64,000 bases of DNA from Engelhardtia mirabilis (GTDB lineage Bacteria; Planctomycetota; UBA1135; GCA-002686595). The notes beneath the pieces were generated by a model. It had not been told where the DNA came from, made no database searches, and saw nothing but the letters and a program-made list of their open reading frames with translations. Of the stretch, positions 21,123-30,332 are shown piece by piece; positions within the stretch are counted from its first letter, which is position 1, and each line of letters opens with the position of its first letter. The DNA is taken from NCBI GenBank assembly GCA_007751255.1, contig CP036296.1, positions 5,456,001 to 5,520,000 on the forward strand, given 5' to 3'. The translations under genes and the position numbers were made by a program.

Positions 21123-22159
21123 ACACCAAGTCCGCCGCGATCCTGGGTGCCAGCGGCTACGCCGGGCGCGAGCTGCGCGCCTTGATCGAGGCCCACCCGG
21201 CCCTCGAGCTGGCCGCCGCCATGAGCGCGCGGCCGGGCCAGGCCCCGGAGCCGCCGGCCCTGCCGGTCGACCCCCCCATCGACGCCCTCGACCTCGACCG
21301 TTTGGACGGCGTCGACGTGGTCTTCCTCTGCACGCCCCATGGCACCTCGGCGCCCCTGGCCCTCGCCGCCCTGGAGCGCGGGGCCCGCGTGGTCGACCTC
21401 TCGGCGGACTTCCGCCTGCGCGACGCAGCCCAGTACGAGCGCGTCTACGGCCAGCCCCACACAGCGCCCGAACTCCTGGCCGAGGCCGTCTACGGCCTGA
21501 CCGAGTTCGCGCGCGAGCGCGTCCCCGGCGCCCAGCTCGTGGCCAACCCCGGCTGCTACCCCACTTCGGCCCTGTTGGCCCTCAAGCCCCTGCTCGAGGC
21601 GGACCTGCTCGAGCCCGCGGCCCCGATGGTGGTCGACGCCAAGAGCGGACTGACCGGCGCCGGCCGCAGCGCCAGCGCGACGACGCACTTTGGCAACGTG
21701 CACGAGAACTTCCGCGCCTACGGCGTGGGCGTCCATCGGCACGGCCCCGAGATCTGCCAGGAGGCCGGCAACGATCGGGTCGTCTTCACCGCGCACCTGC
21801 TGCCAATCCTGCGCGGGATCCTGTCGACGATCTACCTCCAGCCGCGCGCGGGAGTCGGCGCGGGCGACATCGCGGCCGCCCTGTCGGCGCGCTATCGGGA
21901 CGAGCCCTTCGTGACCGTCTACGAACGCGGCCTGCCCGAGCTGGACCGCGTCCAACGCACCAACCAGTGCCACCTGGGCGTCGCCGCCCACGGGCCGCTG
22001 GTCTGCGTGGTCAGCGCCATCGACAACCTGCTCAAGGGCGCCGCTGGGCAGGCCCTGCAGAACGCCAACCTGCTGCTCGGCTTGCCCGAGGGGACAGGAC
22101 TGGGCCCGGCACACGGGCAACACACGGCGACCGCGGTCGCCCCGGGAGGCCTGCAATGA
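21119..22159 (+). CDS. argC: N-acetyl-gamma-glutamyl-phosphate reductase
   Basis: This 346-residue enzyme reduces N-acetylglutamyl phosphate to the semialdehyde with NADPH. GASGYAGRELRALI (about 10-23) is the nucleotide-binding motif. ANPGCYPTSALLAL places the catalytic cysteine at residue 146. KSGLTGAGR, GVHRHGPEICQ and the C-terminal IDNLLKGAAGQALQNANL are family signatures. Length is normal. The gene overlaps argR upstream and argB downstream, each by 4 bp (ATGA), so the three are translationally coupled. Confidence 0.95.
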   Translation: MNTKSAAILGASGYAGRELRALIEAHPALELAAAMSARPGQAPEPPALPVDPPIDALDLDRLDGVDVVFLCTPHGTSAPLALAALERGARVVDLSADFRLRDAAQYERVYGQPHTAPELLAEAVYGLTEFARERVPGAQLVANPGCYPTSALLALKPLLEADLLEPAAPMVVDAKSGLTGAGRSASATTHFGNVHENFRAYGVGVHRHGPEICQEAGNDRVVFTAHLLPILRGILSTIYLQPRAGVGAGDIAAALSARYRDEPFVTVYERGLPELDRVQRTNQCHLGVAAHGPLVCVVSAIDNLLKGAAGQALQNANLLLGLPEGTGLGPAHGQHTATAVAPGGLQ

Positions 22160-22974
22160 GGATGCTCGTCAAGGTGGGCGGCGCGGTGCTCGACGAGCCC
22201 GACGCCCGCAGCTCCTTCGCGCGTTCGGTGGCCCAGGCCCTGGCGGCCGGGCACGAGCTCGTGATCGTCCACGGGGGCGGGCGCCAGCTCGGCCGCATGT
22301 GCGCGGACCTGGGCCTGGTCGAGCGCCGCTGGCGCGGCCTGCGAGTGACCGACGCGCGCACCGCCGAGGTGGCCCTGGCGATCCTCGGCGGCAGCGTGAA
22401 CCGGATCCTGGTGCGCGCCCTCGAGGTGGCCGGGGTCAGTGCCGCGGGCCTCTCTGGCGCCGACGGCGCGCTCTTCGATGCCGAGCCCCTGCACTCCGAC
22501 GAGGTCGACCTGGGCTACGTGGGTCAGGTCAGCGCGGTCAACTCGAAGCTGCTCGAGCACCTGCTCGCCGGCGGCTTCGTGCCGGTCGTCGCGACCGTCG
22601 GTCCGCACCAGGGCTCGGCGGGCGGCGACGAGCCCTTCCTGAATGTCAACGCCGACCACGCGGCCGGCGCCCTGGCGCGGGCGATCGACGCGGACGTGCT
22701 GCTGCTGCTCACGGACGTTCCCGCACTGCTCGACGGCAAGGGCCAACGGGTGGCCTGCGCGACCCTCGACCGCCTGGCCGAGCTCGACCGCGAGGGCACC
22801 ATCGAAGGCGGCATGATCCCCAAGGTCGAGGGCGCCCTGGCGGCCCTGACCCCGCCCTCGCGCACCCTGGTCAAGATCGCTCCCTGGGCCGGCGAGGACG
22901 CGATTCGCGGCGCGCTGCAGTCCAGCGTCGGCACGGTCTTGCTGTCCAACTCGGAGGTTGTCGGCCGTGGATGA
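22156..22974 (+). CDS. argB: Acetylglutamate kinase
   Basis: This 272-residue amino-acid kinase phosphorylates N-acetylglutamate. MLVKVGGAVLDE carries the phosphate-contacting lysine; VIVHGGGRQLG binds substrate; FLNVNADHAAGALARAI and LLLLTDVPALLDGKG are the standard nucleotide-side motifs. GTIEGGMIPKVEGALAAL, near the end, is the kinase C-terminal signature. The start overlaps argC by 4 bp. The N-terminal helix used by arginine-inhibited hexameric forms is not present, so repression by ArgR may be the main control; this is inference. The 3' end overlaps argD. Confidence 0.94.
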   Translation: MRMLVKVGGAVLDEPDARSSFARSVAQALAAGHELVIVHGGGRQLGRMCADLGLVERRWRGLRVTDARTAEVALAILGGSVNRILVRALEVAGVSAAGLSGADGALFDAEPLHSDEVDLGYVGQVSAVNSKLLEHLLAGGFVPVVATVGPHQGSAGGDEPFLNVNADHAAGALARAIDADVLLLLTDVPALLDGKGQRVACATLDRLAELDREGTIEGGMIPKVEGALAALTPPSRTLVKIAPWAGEDAIRGALQSSVGTVLLSNSEVVGRG

Positions 22975-24160
22975 GCACGTTCTTCGGACCTATCAGCGCG
23001 CCGAGCCGACCTTCACCCACGGCCGCGGCGCGCGGCTGGTGGACGGGCAGGGGCGCGAGTACATCGACCTGATGGGTGGCATCGCCGTGTCCGCCCTCGG
23101 CCACGCCCACCCGGCGCTGGTCGCGGCCCTCACCGACCAAATCGGGCGGGTGCTGCACACCTGCAACCTCTATCGCCACCCGTACACCGAGCAGGTGGCC
23201 GGGCTGCTCGCCAAGCACACGGGCCTGGAGGCGGCGTTCTTCTCGAACAGCGGCACCGAGGCCAACGAGTGCGCCCTGAAGGCCGCGCGGGCCCACCACC
23301 ACCGCTTGGCGCAAGCGGCGGGAACGGCCCCGCGCACAGCCTTCCTGGCCTTGGAAGGCAGCTTCCACGGGCGGACCCTCGGCGCCCTCTCGGTGACCTG
23401 GACCGAGCGCTACCGGGCGCCGTTCGAACCCCTGATCCCGGGCTGCCACTTCGTGCCGGCCGGTGACGTCGACGCCTTGCAAGCGGCCCTCGAGCGCTTG
23501 CAGCCGGCGGCGCTGATCCTGGAGCCGATCCAGGGCGAGAGCGGCCTGCGGCCCCTGCCGGACGCGTACCTGCGGCGCGCGCGCGAGCTCTGCACGGCGA
23601 CCGGAACGATCCTGATCCACGACGAGGTGCAGAGCGGCTGCGGGCGCACGGGCAGCTTCCTCGCGGCCCAGTCCGCGGGCGTCACGCCGGACATCGTGAC
23701 CCTGGCCAAGCCCCTGGGCGCCGGCCTGCCGATCGGCGCGACGGTCGTGGCCGAGCACCTGGCCTGTTCCCTGGTCCCCGGCGACCACGGCTCGACCTTC
23801 GGCGGCGGGCCCCTGGCCCTGCGCGCCGCCCTGACCTTCCTGGAGCTGTGGGACGCGGGCGAGCTCGCCGCCGACGTCGCGGCCCGCGGCGCCGAACTGA
23901 CGGCCGGCCTCGACCGCCTGGTCGCGCGCTTCGACCACGTCATCGAGCGGCGCGGCCGCGGCCTGATGCAAGGCCTGCGAATGGCCACGCCCGCGGGCGA
24001 GCTGAGCGCCCTCCTGCACCAGCGCGGCGTGCTGACCTGCACCGCCGGGGACAACGTGCTGCGCCTGTTGCCGCCCTACGTGATCGCGCCGACCGACCTC
24101 TCACTCGGCCTCGAGACCCTCGAAGCCTGCCTCACCGAGACGCAAACATGCCTGACCTGA
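22967..24160 (+). CDS. argD: Acetylornithine aminotransferase
   Basis: This 397-residue class III PLP aminotransferase converts N-acetylglutamate semialdehyde to acetylornithine. Visible motifs are FSNSGTEANECALKAAR, FHGRTLGALSVTW, IHDEVQSGCGRTG and LAKPLGAGLPIGA with the PLP lysine at residue 248. I chose GTG 22967 because GGAGG (22953-22957) is 9 nt upstream of it. The alternative TTG at 22958 sits directly against that site. The start lies inside the last codons of argB (8-bp overlap) and the end overlaps the argF start by 13 bp. Confidence 0.94.
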   Translation: MDEHVLRTYQRAEPTFTHGRGARLVDGQGREYIDLMGGIAVSALGHAHPALVAALTDQIGRVLHTCNLYRHPYTEQVAGLLAKHTGLEAAFFSNSGTEANECALKAARAHHHRLAQAAGTAPRTAFLALEGSFHGRTLGALSVTWTERYRAPFEPLIPGCHFVPAGDVDALQAALERLQPAALILEPIQGESGLRPLPDAYLRRARELCTATGTILIHDEVQSGCGRTGSFLAAQSAGVTPDIVTLAKPLGAGLPIGATVVAEHLACSLVPGDHGSTFGGGPLALRAALTFLELWDAGELAADVAARGAELTAGLDRLVARFDHVIERRGRGLMQGLRMATPAGELSALLHQRGVLTCTAGDNVLRLLPPYVIAPTDLSLGLETLEACLTETQTCLT

Positions 24161-25128
24161 CTACGGCGACCCCGACTACGGCGACCCTCCCCACCGGAGA
24201 CCTGATCTCCACCGCTCCGCTAGGCCCCGGCGACGTGGCCCGCATCTTCGACGTGGCCGCGCAGCTCAAGGCCGACCGCACCGGCTTCGGACACGTGCTG
24301 GCCGGAAAGAAGCTCGGCATGTTGTTCGAGAAGGAGAGCCTGCGCACGCGCTTCACCTTCGACATCGGCATGCAGGAGCTGGGCGGCAGCGCCGTCTTCC
24401 TGGACCACCGCCACGCGCGGCTGGGCTCGCGCGAGGCCATCAGCGACCTGGGTCGCAACCTCGAGCGTTGGGTCGACGGCGCCGTGCTGCGGGTCTACAA
24501 GCACCGCCACGTGGAGGAGTTCGCCGAGGCCTGCTCGGCGCCGGTGATCAACGGTCTGTCGGACCTCCTGCACCCGTGCCAGGCGCTGTCGGACTTCTTC
24601 ACCCTGCGTGAACACTGGGGCACCCTCGCCGGTCGCAAGCTGGCCTACGTGGGCGACGGCAACAACACCTGCCACTCCCTGCTGCAGACCGGCGCGCGCC
24701 TGGGCGTGCACGTGACCGTGTGCTCGCCCGAGGGCTTCGAGCCCAACTCGCGGATCCTGAACGACGCCATGATCGCCGCCCGCGAGACCGGCGCCGAGAT
24801 CCGCATCGTCGAGAACGCCCACGAGGGCGTGGCCGGGGCCGACGCGGTCTACACCGACGTGTGGGCCTCCATGGGCCAGGAGGACGAGATCGAGGAGCGC
24901 GCGGCGATCTTCAGCGCCTACCGCGTGGATCCGGAGATGATGGAGCGCGCGGCGCCCGACGCCCTGTTCATGCACTGCCTGCCCGCCCACCGGGGTGCCG
25001 AGGTGACCGCGGAGGTGATCGACGGACCGCGCTCGATCGTGTTCGACATCGCCGAGAACCGCCTGCACGTGCAGAAGGCGATCATGGCCATGCTGATGGC
25101 GCCCGACGCCGTCGCCGCCCTGGGCTGA
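24148..25128 (+). CDS. argF: Ornithine carbamoyltransferase
   Basis: This 326-residue enzyme makes citrulline from ornithine and carbamoyl phosphate. The carbamoyl-phosphate loop is SLRTR (residues 64-68, usually STRTR). HPCQALSD (about 142) and HCLPAHRGAEVT with Cys277 match true OTCases rather than acetylornithine or succinylornithine transcarbamylases. The first 25 residues are a Thr/Ala/Pro-rich lead made of near-repeats, beyond the conserved fold. The ATG overlaps the end of argD, and argG follows after 42 bp. Confidence 0.93.
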   Translation: MPDLTTATPTTATLPTGDLISTAPLGPGDVARIFDVAAQLKADRTGFGHVLAGKKLGMLFEKESLRTRFTFDIGMQELGGSAVFLDHRHARLGSREAISDLGRNLERWVDGAVLRVYKHRHVEEFAEACSAPVINGLSDLLHPCQALSDFFTLREHWGTLAGRKLAYVGDGNNTCHSLLQTGARLGVHVTVCSPEGFEPNSRILNDAMIAARETGAEIRIVENAHEGVAGADAVYTDVWASMGQEDEIEERAAIFSAYRVDPEMMERAAPDALFMHCLPAHRGAEVTAEVIDGPRSIVFDIAENRLHVQKAIMAMLMAPDAVAALG

Positions 25129-25170
25129 GCGCCCCCCCCACCGACACTGCCCCTCTCGAAGACGACCCCC

Positions 25171-26394
<1,224 letters not shown>

Positions 26395-26396
26395 GC

Positions 26397-27866
26397 ATGG
26401 ACATCGGCATCGAATCCGGCGAGGGCCTGGCCGGCAGCCAAGTGGGCCTGTGGGGCGGGCGCTTCGCCAGCGGCCAGGACCCGCGTTTCCTGGCCTTCCA
26501 GGAGAGCCTCTCGATCGATCGGCGGCTGATCTTCGAAGACCTCGAGGTCAGTCGGGTCTGGGCCCGGGCGCTCGTGCCCGCGGGCGTGCTGGACGAGAAC
26601 GAGGCCGAGAAGTTGGTCGCGGGCCTGGACGCCATCGAGCGCGAGGTGCGCGCCGATCCCCAGGTGCTGCTGCGCTCGGCCGCCGAGGACGTCCACTCCT
26701 TCGTCGAGGCGCGCCTGAACGCGGCCCTGGGCGATCTGGGGCGCCGGCTGCATACCGGACGCTCGCGCAACGATCAGGTCGCCACCGGCGTGCGGATGCA
26801 CCTGCGCCGGGTCAGCGCCGGCCTGCAGGCGCGCCTGGGCGCCCTGCAGTTGGCCCTGGCGGAGTTGGCCGAGGGCACGAGCGACCTGGCCCTGCCCGGC
26901 TACACCCACATGCAGCGCGCCCAGCCGATCACGGCCGGCCACCACAGCCTGGCCTACGTGGAGATGTTCGAGCGCGACGCCCAGCGCCTGGGCGACGCCG
27001 CCGCGCGCATGGACCGCTGCCCCCTGGGCTGCGGCGCCCTCGCCGGCACGGCGTTCGAGATCGACCGCGAGGCCGTGGCCCGCGACCTGGGCTTCGGCGG
27101 AGGACCCTGTCGCAACAGCATCGACGCCGTCAGCGACCGCGACCACCTGTGCGAGCTGGTCTTCGCCGCCAGTCTGATCTCGGTACACCTCTCGCGCCTG
27201 GCCGAGGACTGGATCTTCTTCGCCACCAACGAAGCGGGCTTCCTCGAGCTCGACGACGCCGTGTGCACGGGCTCGAGCCTGATGCCGCAGAAGAAGAACC
27301 CGGACGCGTTGGAGTTGATCCGCGGTAAGTGCGGGCACGTGACCGGCGCGCTGCAGGCCCTGTTGACGATGCTGAAGGGCACGCCCCTGGCCTACAACCG
27401 CGACCTGCAGGAGGACAAGCGCGCCCTGTTCCTGGCCCTGGACGAGACCGCGGCCTGCCTCGAAGTGGCCGAGCTGTGCGTGCGCGGCGCCCGCTACGAC
27501 GCCGAGCGCTGCCGTTCCGCCGCCACGACCGGCTACCTGAACGCGACCGACCTGGCCGACCTGCTGGTACGGGCGGGCGTGCCCTTCCGCACGGCCCACG
27601 AGCGCGCTGGCGTCGCGGTGCGTCGCGCGCTCGAGCTCGGCGTCGAACTCGAGGACCTGCCCGCGGCCCTGCGAACCCAGCTCCTGCCCGAGTTGGGCGA
27701 GGACCTGTCCGAAGCCCTCTCGATCGACGCCGTGCTCGCGCGGCGCTCCGTCGTCGGTGGCACCGCACCCGTGCGCGTGCACGCCGAGGCCGAGCGTTGG
27801 AAGACCGAGCTCGGAACGCGACTGCCCCAAGACCCGTCCCCCACCACCACCTCCGACCGAGCCTGA
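26397..27866 (+). CDS. argH: Argininosuccinate lyase
   Basis: This 489-residue fumarase/aspartase-superfamily enzyme splits argininosuccinate into arginine and fumarate. LWGGRFASGQDPRFLAFQES opens the conserved fold. HTGRSRNDQVATGVRMHLR is the substrate segment, and GSSLMPQKKNPD (about 292-303) is the superfamily signature with the catalytic serine. The protein is about 25 residues longer than usual, at both ends. ATG 26397 is used here; an in-frame GTG at 26391 would overlap the argG stop as GTGA and is an equally reasonable start. Confidence 0.94.
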   Translation: MDIGIESGEGLAGSQVGLWGGRFASGQDPRFLAFQESLSIDRRLIFEDLEVSRVWARALVPAGVLDENEAEKLVAGLDAIEREVRADPQVLLRSAAEDVHSFVEARLNAALGDLGRRLHTGRSRNDQVATGVRMHLRRVSAGLQARLGALQLALAELAEGTSDLALPGYTHMQRAQPITAGHHSLAYVEMFERDAQRLGDAAARMDRCPLGCGALAGTAFEIDREAVARDLGFGGGPCRNSIDAVSDRDHLCELVFAASLISVHLSRLAEDWIFFATNEAGFLELDDAVCTGSSLMPQKKNPDALELIRGKCGHVTGALQALLTMLKGTPLAYNRDLQEDKRALFLALDETAACLEVAELCVRGARYDAERCRSAATTGYLNATDLADLLVRAGVPFRTAHERAGVAVRRALELGVELEDLPAALRTQLLPELGEDLSEALSIDAVLARRSVVGGTAPVRVHAEAERWKTELGTRLPQDPSPTTTSDRA

Positions 27867-27868
27867 CC

Positions 27869-29050
27869 ATGCCGATGCCCAACGAAGACGATCTGCCGAG
27901 CGGCTTGCGCGCCGCCGCGGTCCAGTGCGGGATCCGCGCGCGCAAGAACTGCCTGGACCTGGGACTGCTGGTGACGGACGAGGCCCGGCCGGCGGCAGCG
28001 ATCTACACCAAGAGCCTGCTGCTGGGTGCACACGTGAGCGTCTGTCGCGACCACCTGAGCCGCTCCGGCGGCCTCGTGCGCGCGGTGCTGGTCAACAGCG
28101 GCAACGCCAACTGCTCCACGGGCACGGCCGGGATCGAGGACAACCGTCGGGTGTGCGCGGCCCTGGCCGAGCTGATCGGCTGCCCGCCCGAGCAGGTGCT
28201 GTTCCTTTCGACCGGCGTGATCGGCGAGCGGCTGCCCGTGGACCGCGTGATGGATGCCCTGCCCCTTCTGACCTCGGCGGACGCCCAACACGGCGGCCAC
28301 GCCTTCGCCCAGTCGATCCTGACCACCGACCTGGTGCCCAAGATCGTGCGCCGCGAGCTGCCCGGCGGCAGCCAAGTGGTCGGCATCGCCAAGGGCTCGG
28401 GGATGATCCATCCGAACATGGCGACCATGTTCGGGTTCCTCTTGACCGACGCGCCCCTGGGCAACGAACCCCTGAAGCTCCTGCGTCAGGTCAACGACCG
28501 CAGCTTCCAGCGCCTGACCGTCGACGGCGACACCTCGCCCAACGACACCGTCCTTCTGTGGAGCACCGCCGCCGACCAGGGCGCGCCCCGCGACCCGCAG
28601 CTGGCGGTCGTGCTCGAGGACGTGGCCGAGCGCCTGGCGCGCAAGATCGCGGTGGACGGCGAGGGCGCCACGCGCCTGGTGACCGTGCGCGTGATGGGCG
28701 CGCCGGACGAGGAGGCGGCCGTGGTGGTCGGGCGAACCATCGCGACCAGCCCCCTGACCAAGACCGCCGTGCACGGGCGCGACCCCAATTGGGGCCGCAT
28801 CCTGGCCGCCGCCGCGCGCTCGGGGGTCGCCTTCGACCCGGCCCAGGCCCGCGTCACGATCGGGCGCGCCGAGGTCTACGCCAAGGGTCGGCCCCAGCCC
28901 GAGAACGAGGGCGAGGCCCACCGCCACATGCTCGAGGACAAGGAGATCCTGCTGGCCATCGATCTGGCGGCCGGGCCCGCCGAGGCCGACGTCTGGACCT
29001 GTGACCTGTCCGCGGACTACGTCCGGATCAACGCCGACTATCGCACTTGA
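27869..29050 (+). CDS. argJ: Bifunctional ornithine acetyltransferase/N-acetylglutamate synthase
   Basis: This 393-residue enzyme moves the acetyl group from acetylornithine to glutamate. That closes the acetyl cycle and explains why no argE is needed. The autocleavage site is IHPNMATMFGFLLTDA, giving a beta chain beginning at Thr186. VDGDTSPNDTVLLW and KTAVHGRDPNWGRILAAAAR are further family blocks. It starts two bases after the argH stop and is followed 7 bp later by a perfect hairpin. Whether it can also use acetyl-CoA cannot be told from sequence. Confidence 0.95.
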   Translation: MPMPNEDDLPSGLRAAAVQCGIRARKNCLDLGLLVTDEARPAAAIYTKSLLLGAHVSVCRDHLSRSGGLVRAVLVNSGNANCSTGTAGIEDNRRVCAALAELIGCPPEQVLFLSTGVIGERLPVDRVMDALPLLTSADAQHGGHAFAQSILTTDLVPKIVRRELPGGSQVVGIAKGSGMIHPNMATMFGFLLTDAPLGNEPLKLLRQVNDRSFQRLTVDGDTSPNDTVLLWSTAADQGAPRDPQLAVVLEDVAERLARKIAVDGEGATRLVTVRVMGAPDEEAAVVVGRTIATSPLTKTAVHGRDPNWGRILAAAARSGVAFDPAQARVTIGRAEVYAKGRPQPENEGEAHRHMLEDKEILLAIDLAAGPAEADVWTCDLSADYVRINADYRT

Positions 29051-29057
29051 GGTCGGA

Positions 29058-29090
29058 CTCGAGGAGCGCGCCCGGGGCGCGCTCCTCGAG
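29058..29090 (+). terminator. Terminator hairpin of the arginine operon
   Basis: Perfect 15-bp arms (29058-29072 and 29076-29090) around a 3-nt loop, starting 7 bp after the argJ stop. No U-tract follows; the stem is very GC-rich. Confidence 0.7.
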
Positions 29091-29180
29091 GGCTGCGCCC
29101 CGGGGACGCGCGCCAGATCGGCGCCAGAGGCGCCAAGATCGGCGGGCGGGGCGGCGTTGTGCCTGCGGAGGATTCCCACG

Positions 29181-30332
29181 ATGCCGCTCGAAGCCATGTC
29201 CACCGCCCGCTTACGTCGATCCGAAATCCGCGCCGTGCGGATCTGCGCCCTCCTGCTGGTCGGAGTGGTTCCGCTCACGGGCTGCCGCTCCCACGGGGCC
29301 GAGCCGGCCCAGCTCGAAGCCCAAGCTAGCTCCCTGGCCTTCAGTGAGTTCGTGGTCGGGCCGGAGGTGCCCCTCGATCCGGCTCGCAACACGCTCTGGT
29401 CGGGCTCGATCAAGCTCGCGTGGGACGCCCTGGGCGACGAGTTGGGGAGGCCGCTCCAGGTCGTGGGCTCTGCCCCCTGGGCAGCGATCCTGGCGACGAC
29501 CGAGTTCGACGCCGGCGACGTGGATCCGGACAGCGTGGTGGTACTGGCCGGACGGGCGGGGCCGTCCCTGGGCAGCGCGGTGACGCGCGCCCTGGCCGAG
29601 CGCGGCAGTCCGCCCGACCCCGAGTTCGACCAGGCCCTGGCCGACGCGCCCGCCGGGGCCCTGTTCGCCTACGCCGAGATCGCCAAGACCCTGGCCTTCG
29701 AGACGCGCTTCGACGACCTGGCCTCGGCGCCGCTGCCCTTCCAGGGTGCCGCCGAGGAGCAGCCGACCCTGGTCGACGCCTTCGGCATCGGCTCCTTCGA
29801 CTGGCAGGACGCCAACCACAAGCGGCTGCACGAGATCCTGCGCTACCACGAGTCGCCCGATCGCGCCGAGTTCTGCGTGGTGCTCGAACCGAAGTCTGCG
29901 CGCGACCGGATCGTGCTCGCGCGCGTCGCGCCGGGCGCGACCCTGGGCGCGACTTGGGAGCGGGCCTGGGCCCTGATCGAGGGCAACCCGACGCACTCGC
30001 TCTCCGCCGGCGACCGCTTCGCCGCGCCGGAGATCGACTTCGATCTGAGCCACCGCTTCCGCGAGCTCGAGGGCCTGCCCTTGCTCTCGCCCGACGGCTC
30101 CCAGACCCCGCTGACCAACGTGCAACAGCGCCTGCGGCTCAAGCTCGACGAGGCCGGCATGGTGTTGCGTAGCCGCGCCTTCATGGGCGTCGGCTCGGCG
30201 GCGATCATCCAGCCCCGCGAGCTGGTCTTCGACCGGCCCTTCCTACTGGCCGCCTACGAGGAGGGCGCGGATGCGCCGTACCTCTTGGCCTGGATCGCTC
30301 ACCCCGAGTTGCTGCTGCCGGCCGCGCCGTAG
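29181..30332 (+). CDS. Lipoprotein with serpin-like segments
   Basis: This 383-residue protein has a lipoprotein signal (ICALLLVGVVPLTGC), so Cys35 is probably lipidated. GCGGAGGA (29165-29172) is well placed before ATG 29181. Three segments occur in serpin order. An early helix follows N-T-L-W-S-G (70-75), compare N-x-x-x-S-P in serpins. AKTLAFETRFDDLASAPLPF matches the serpin pattern of xxFKxxWxxxFDxxxTxxxPF. The end, FDRPFLLAAYEEGADAPYLL AWIAHPEL, matches the serpin C-terminus (F-x-R/H-P-F-L-x-x-I ... I-L-F-x-G-x-x-x-x-P). KLDEAGMVLRSRA stands where the reactive-loop hinge would be, but without the small-residue run of inhibitory serpins. Length fits a serpin. I made no alignment, so this is a moderate call. 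The 3' end overlaps the next gene antisense by 34 bp. Confidence 0.5.
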   Translation: MPLEAMSTARLRRSEIRAVRICALLLVGVVPLTGCRSHGAEPAQLEAQASSLAFSEFVVGPEVPLDPARNTLWSGSIKLAWDALGDELGRPLQVVGSAPWAAILATTEFDAGDVDPDSVVVLAGRAGPSLGSAVTRALAERGSPPDPEFDQALADAPAGALFAYAEIAKTLAFETRFDDLASAPLPFQGAAEEQPTLVDAFGIGSFDWQDANHKRLHEILRYHESPDRAEFCVVLEPKSARDRIVLARVAPGATLGATWERAWALIEGNPTHSLSAGDRFAAPEIDFDLSHRFRELEGLPLLSPDGSQTPLTNVQQRLRLKLDEAGMVLRSRAFMGVGSAAIIQPRELVFDRPFLLAAYEEGADAPYLLAWIAHPELLLPAAP

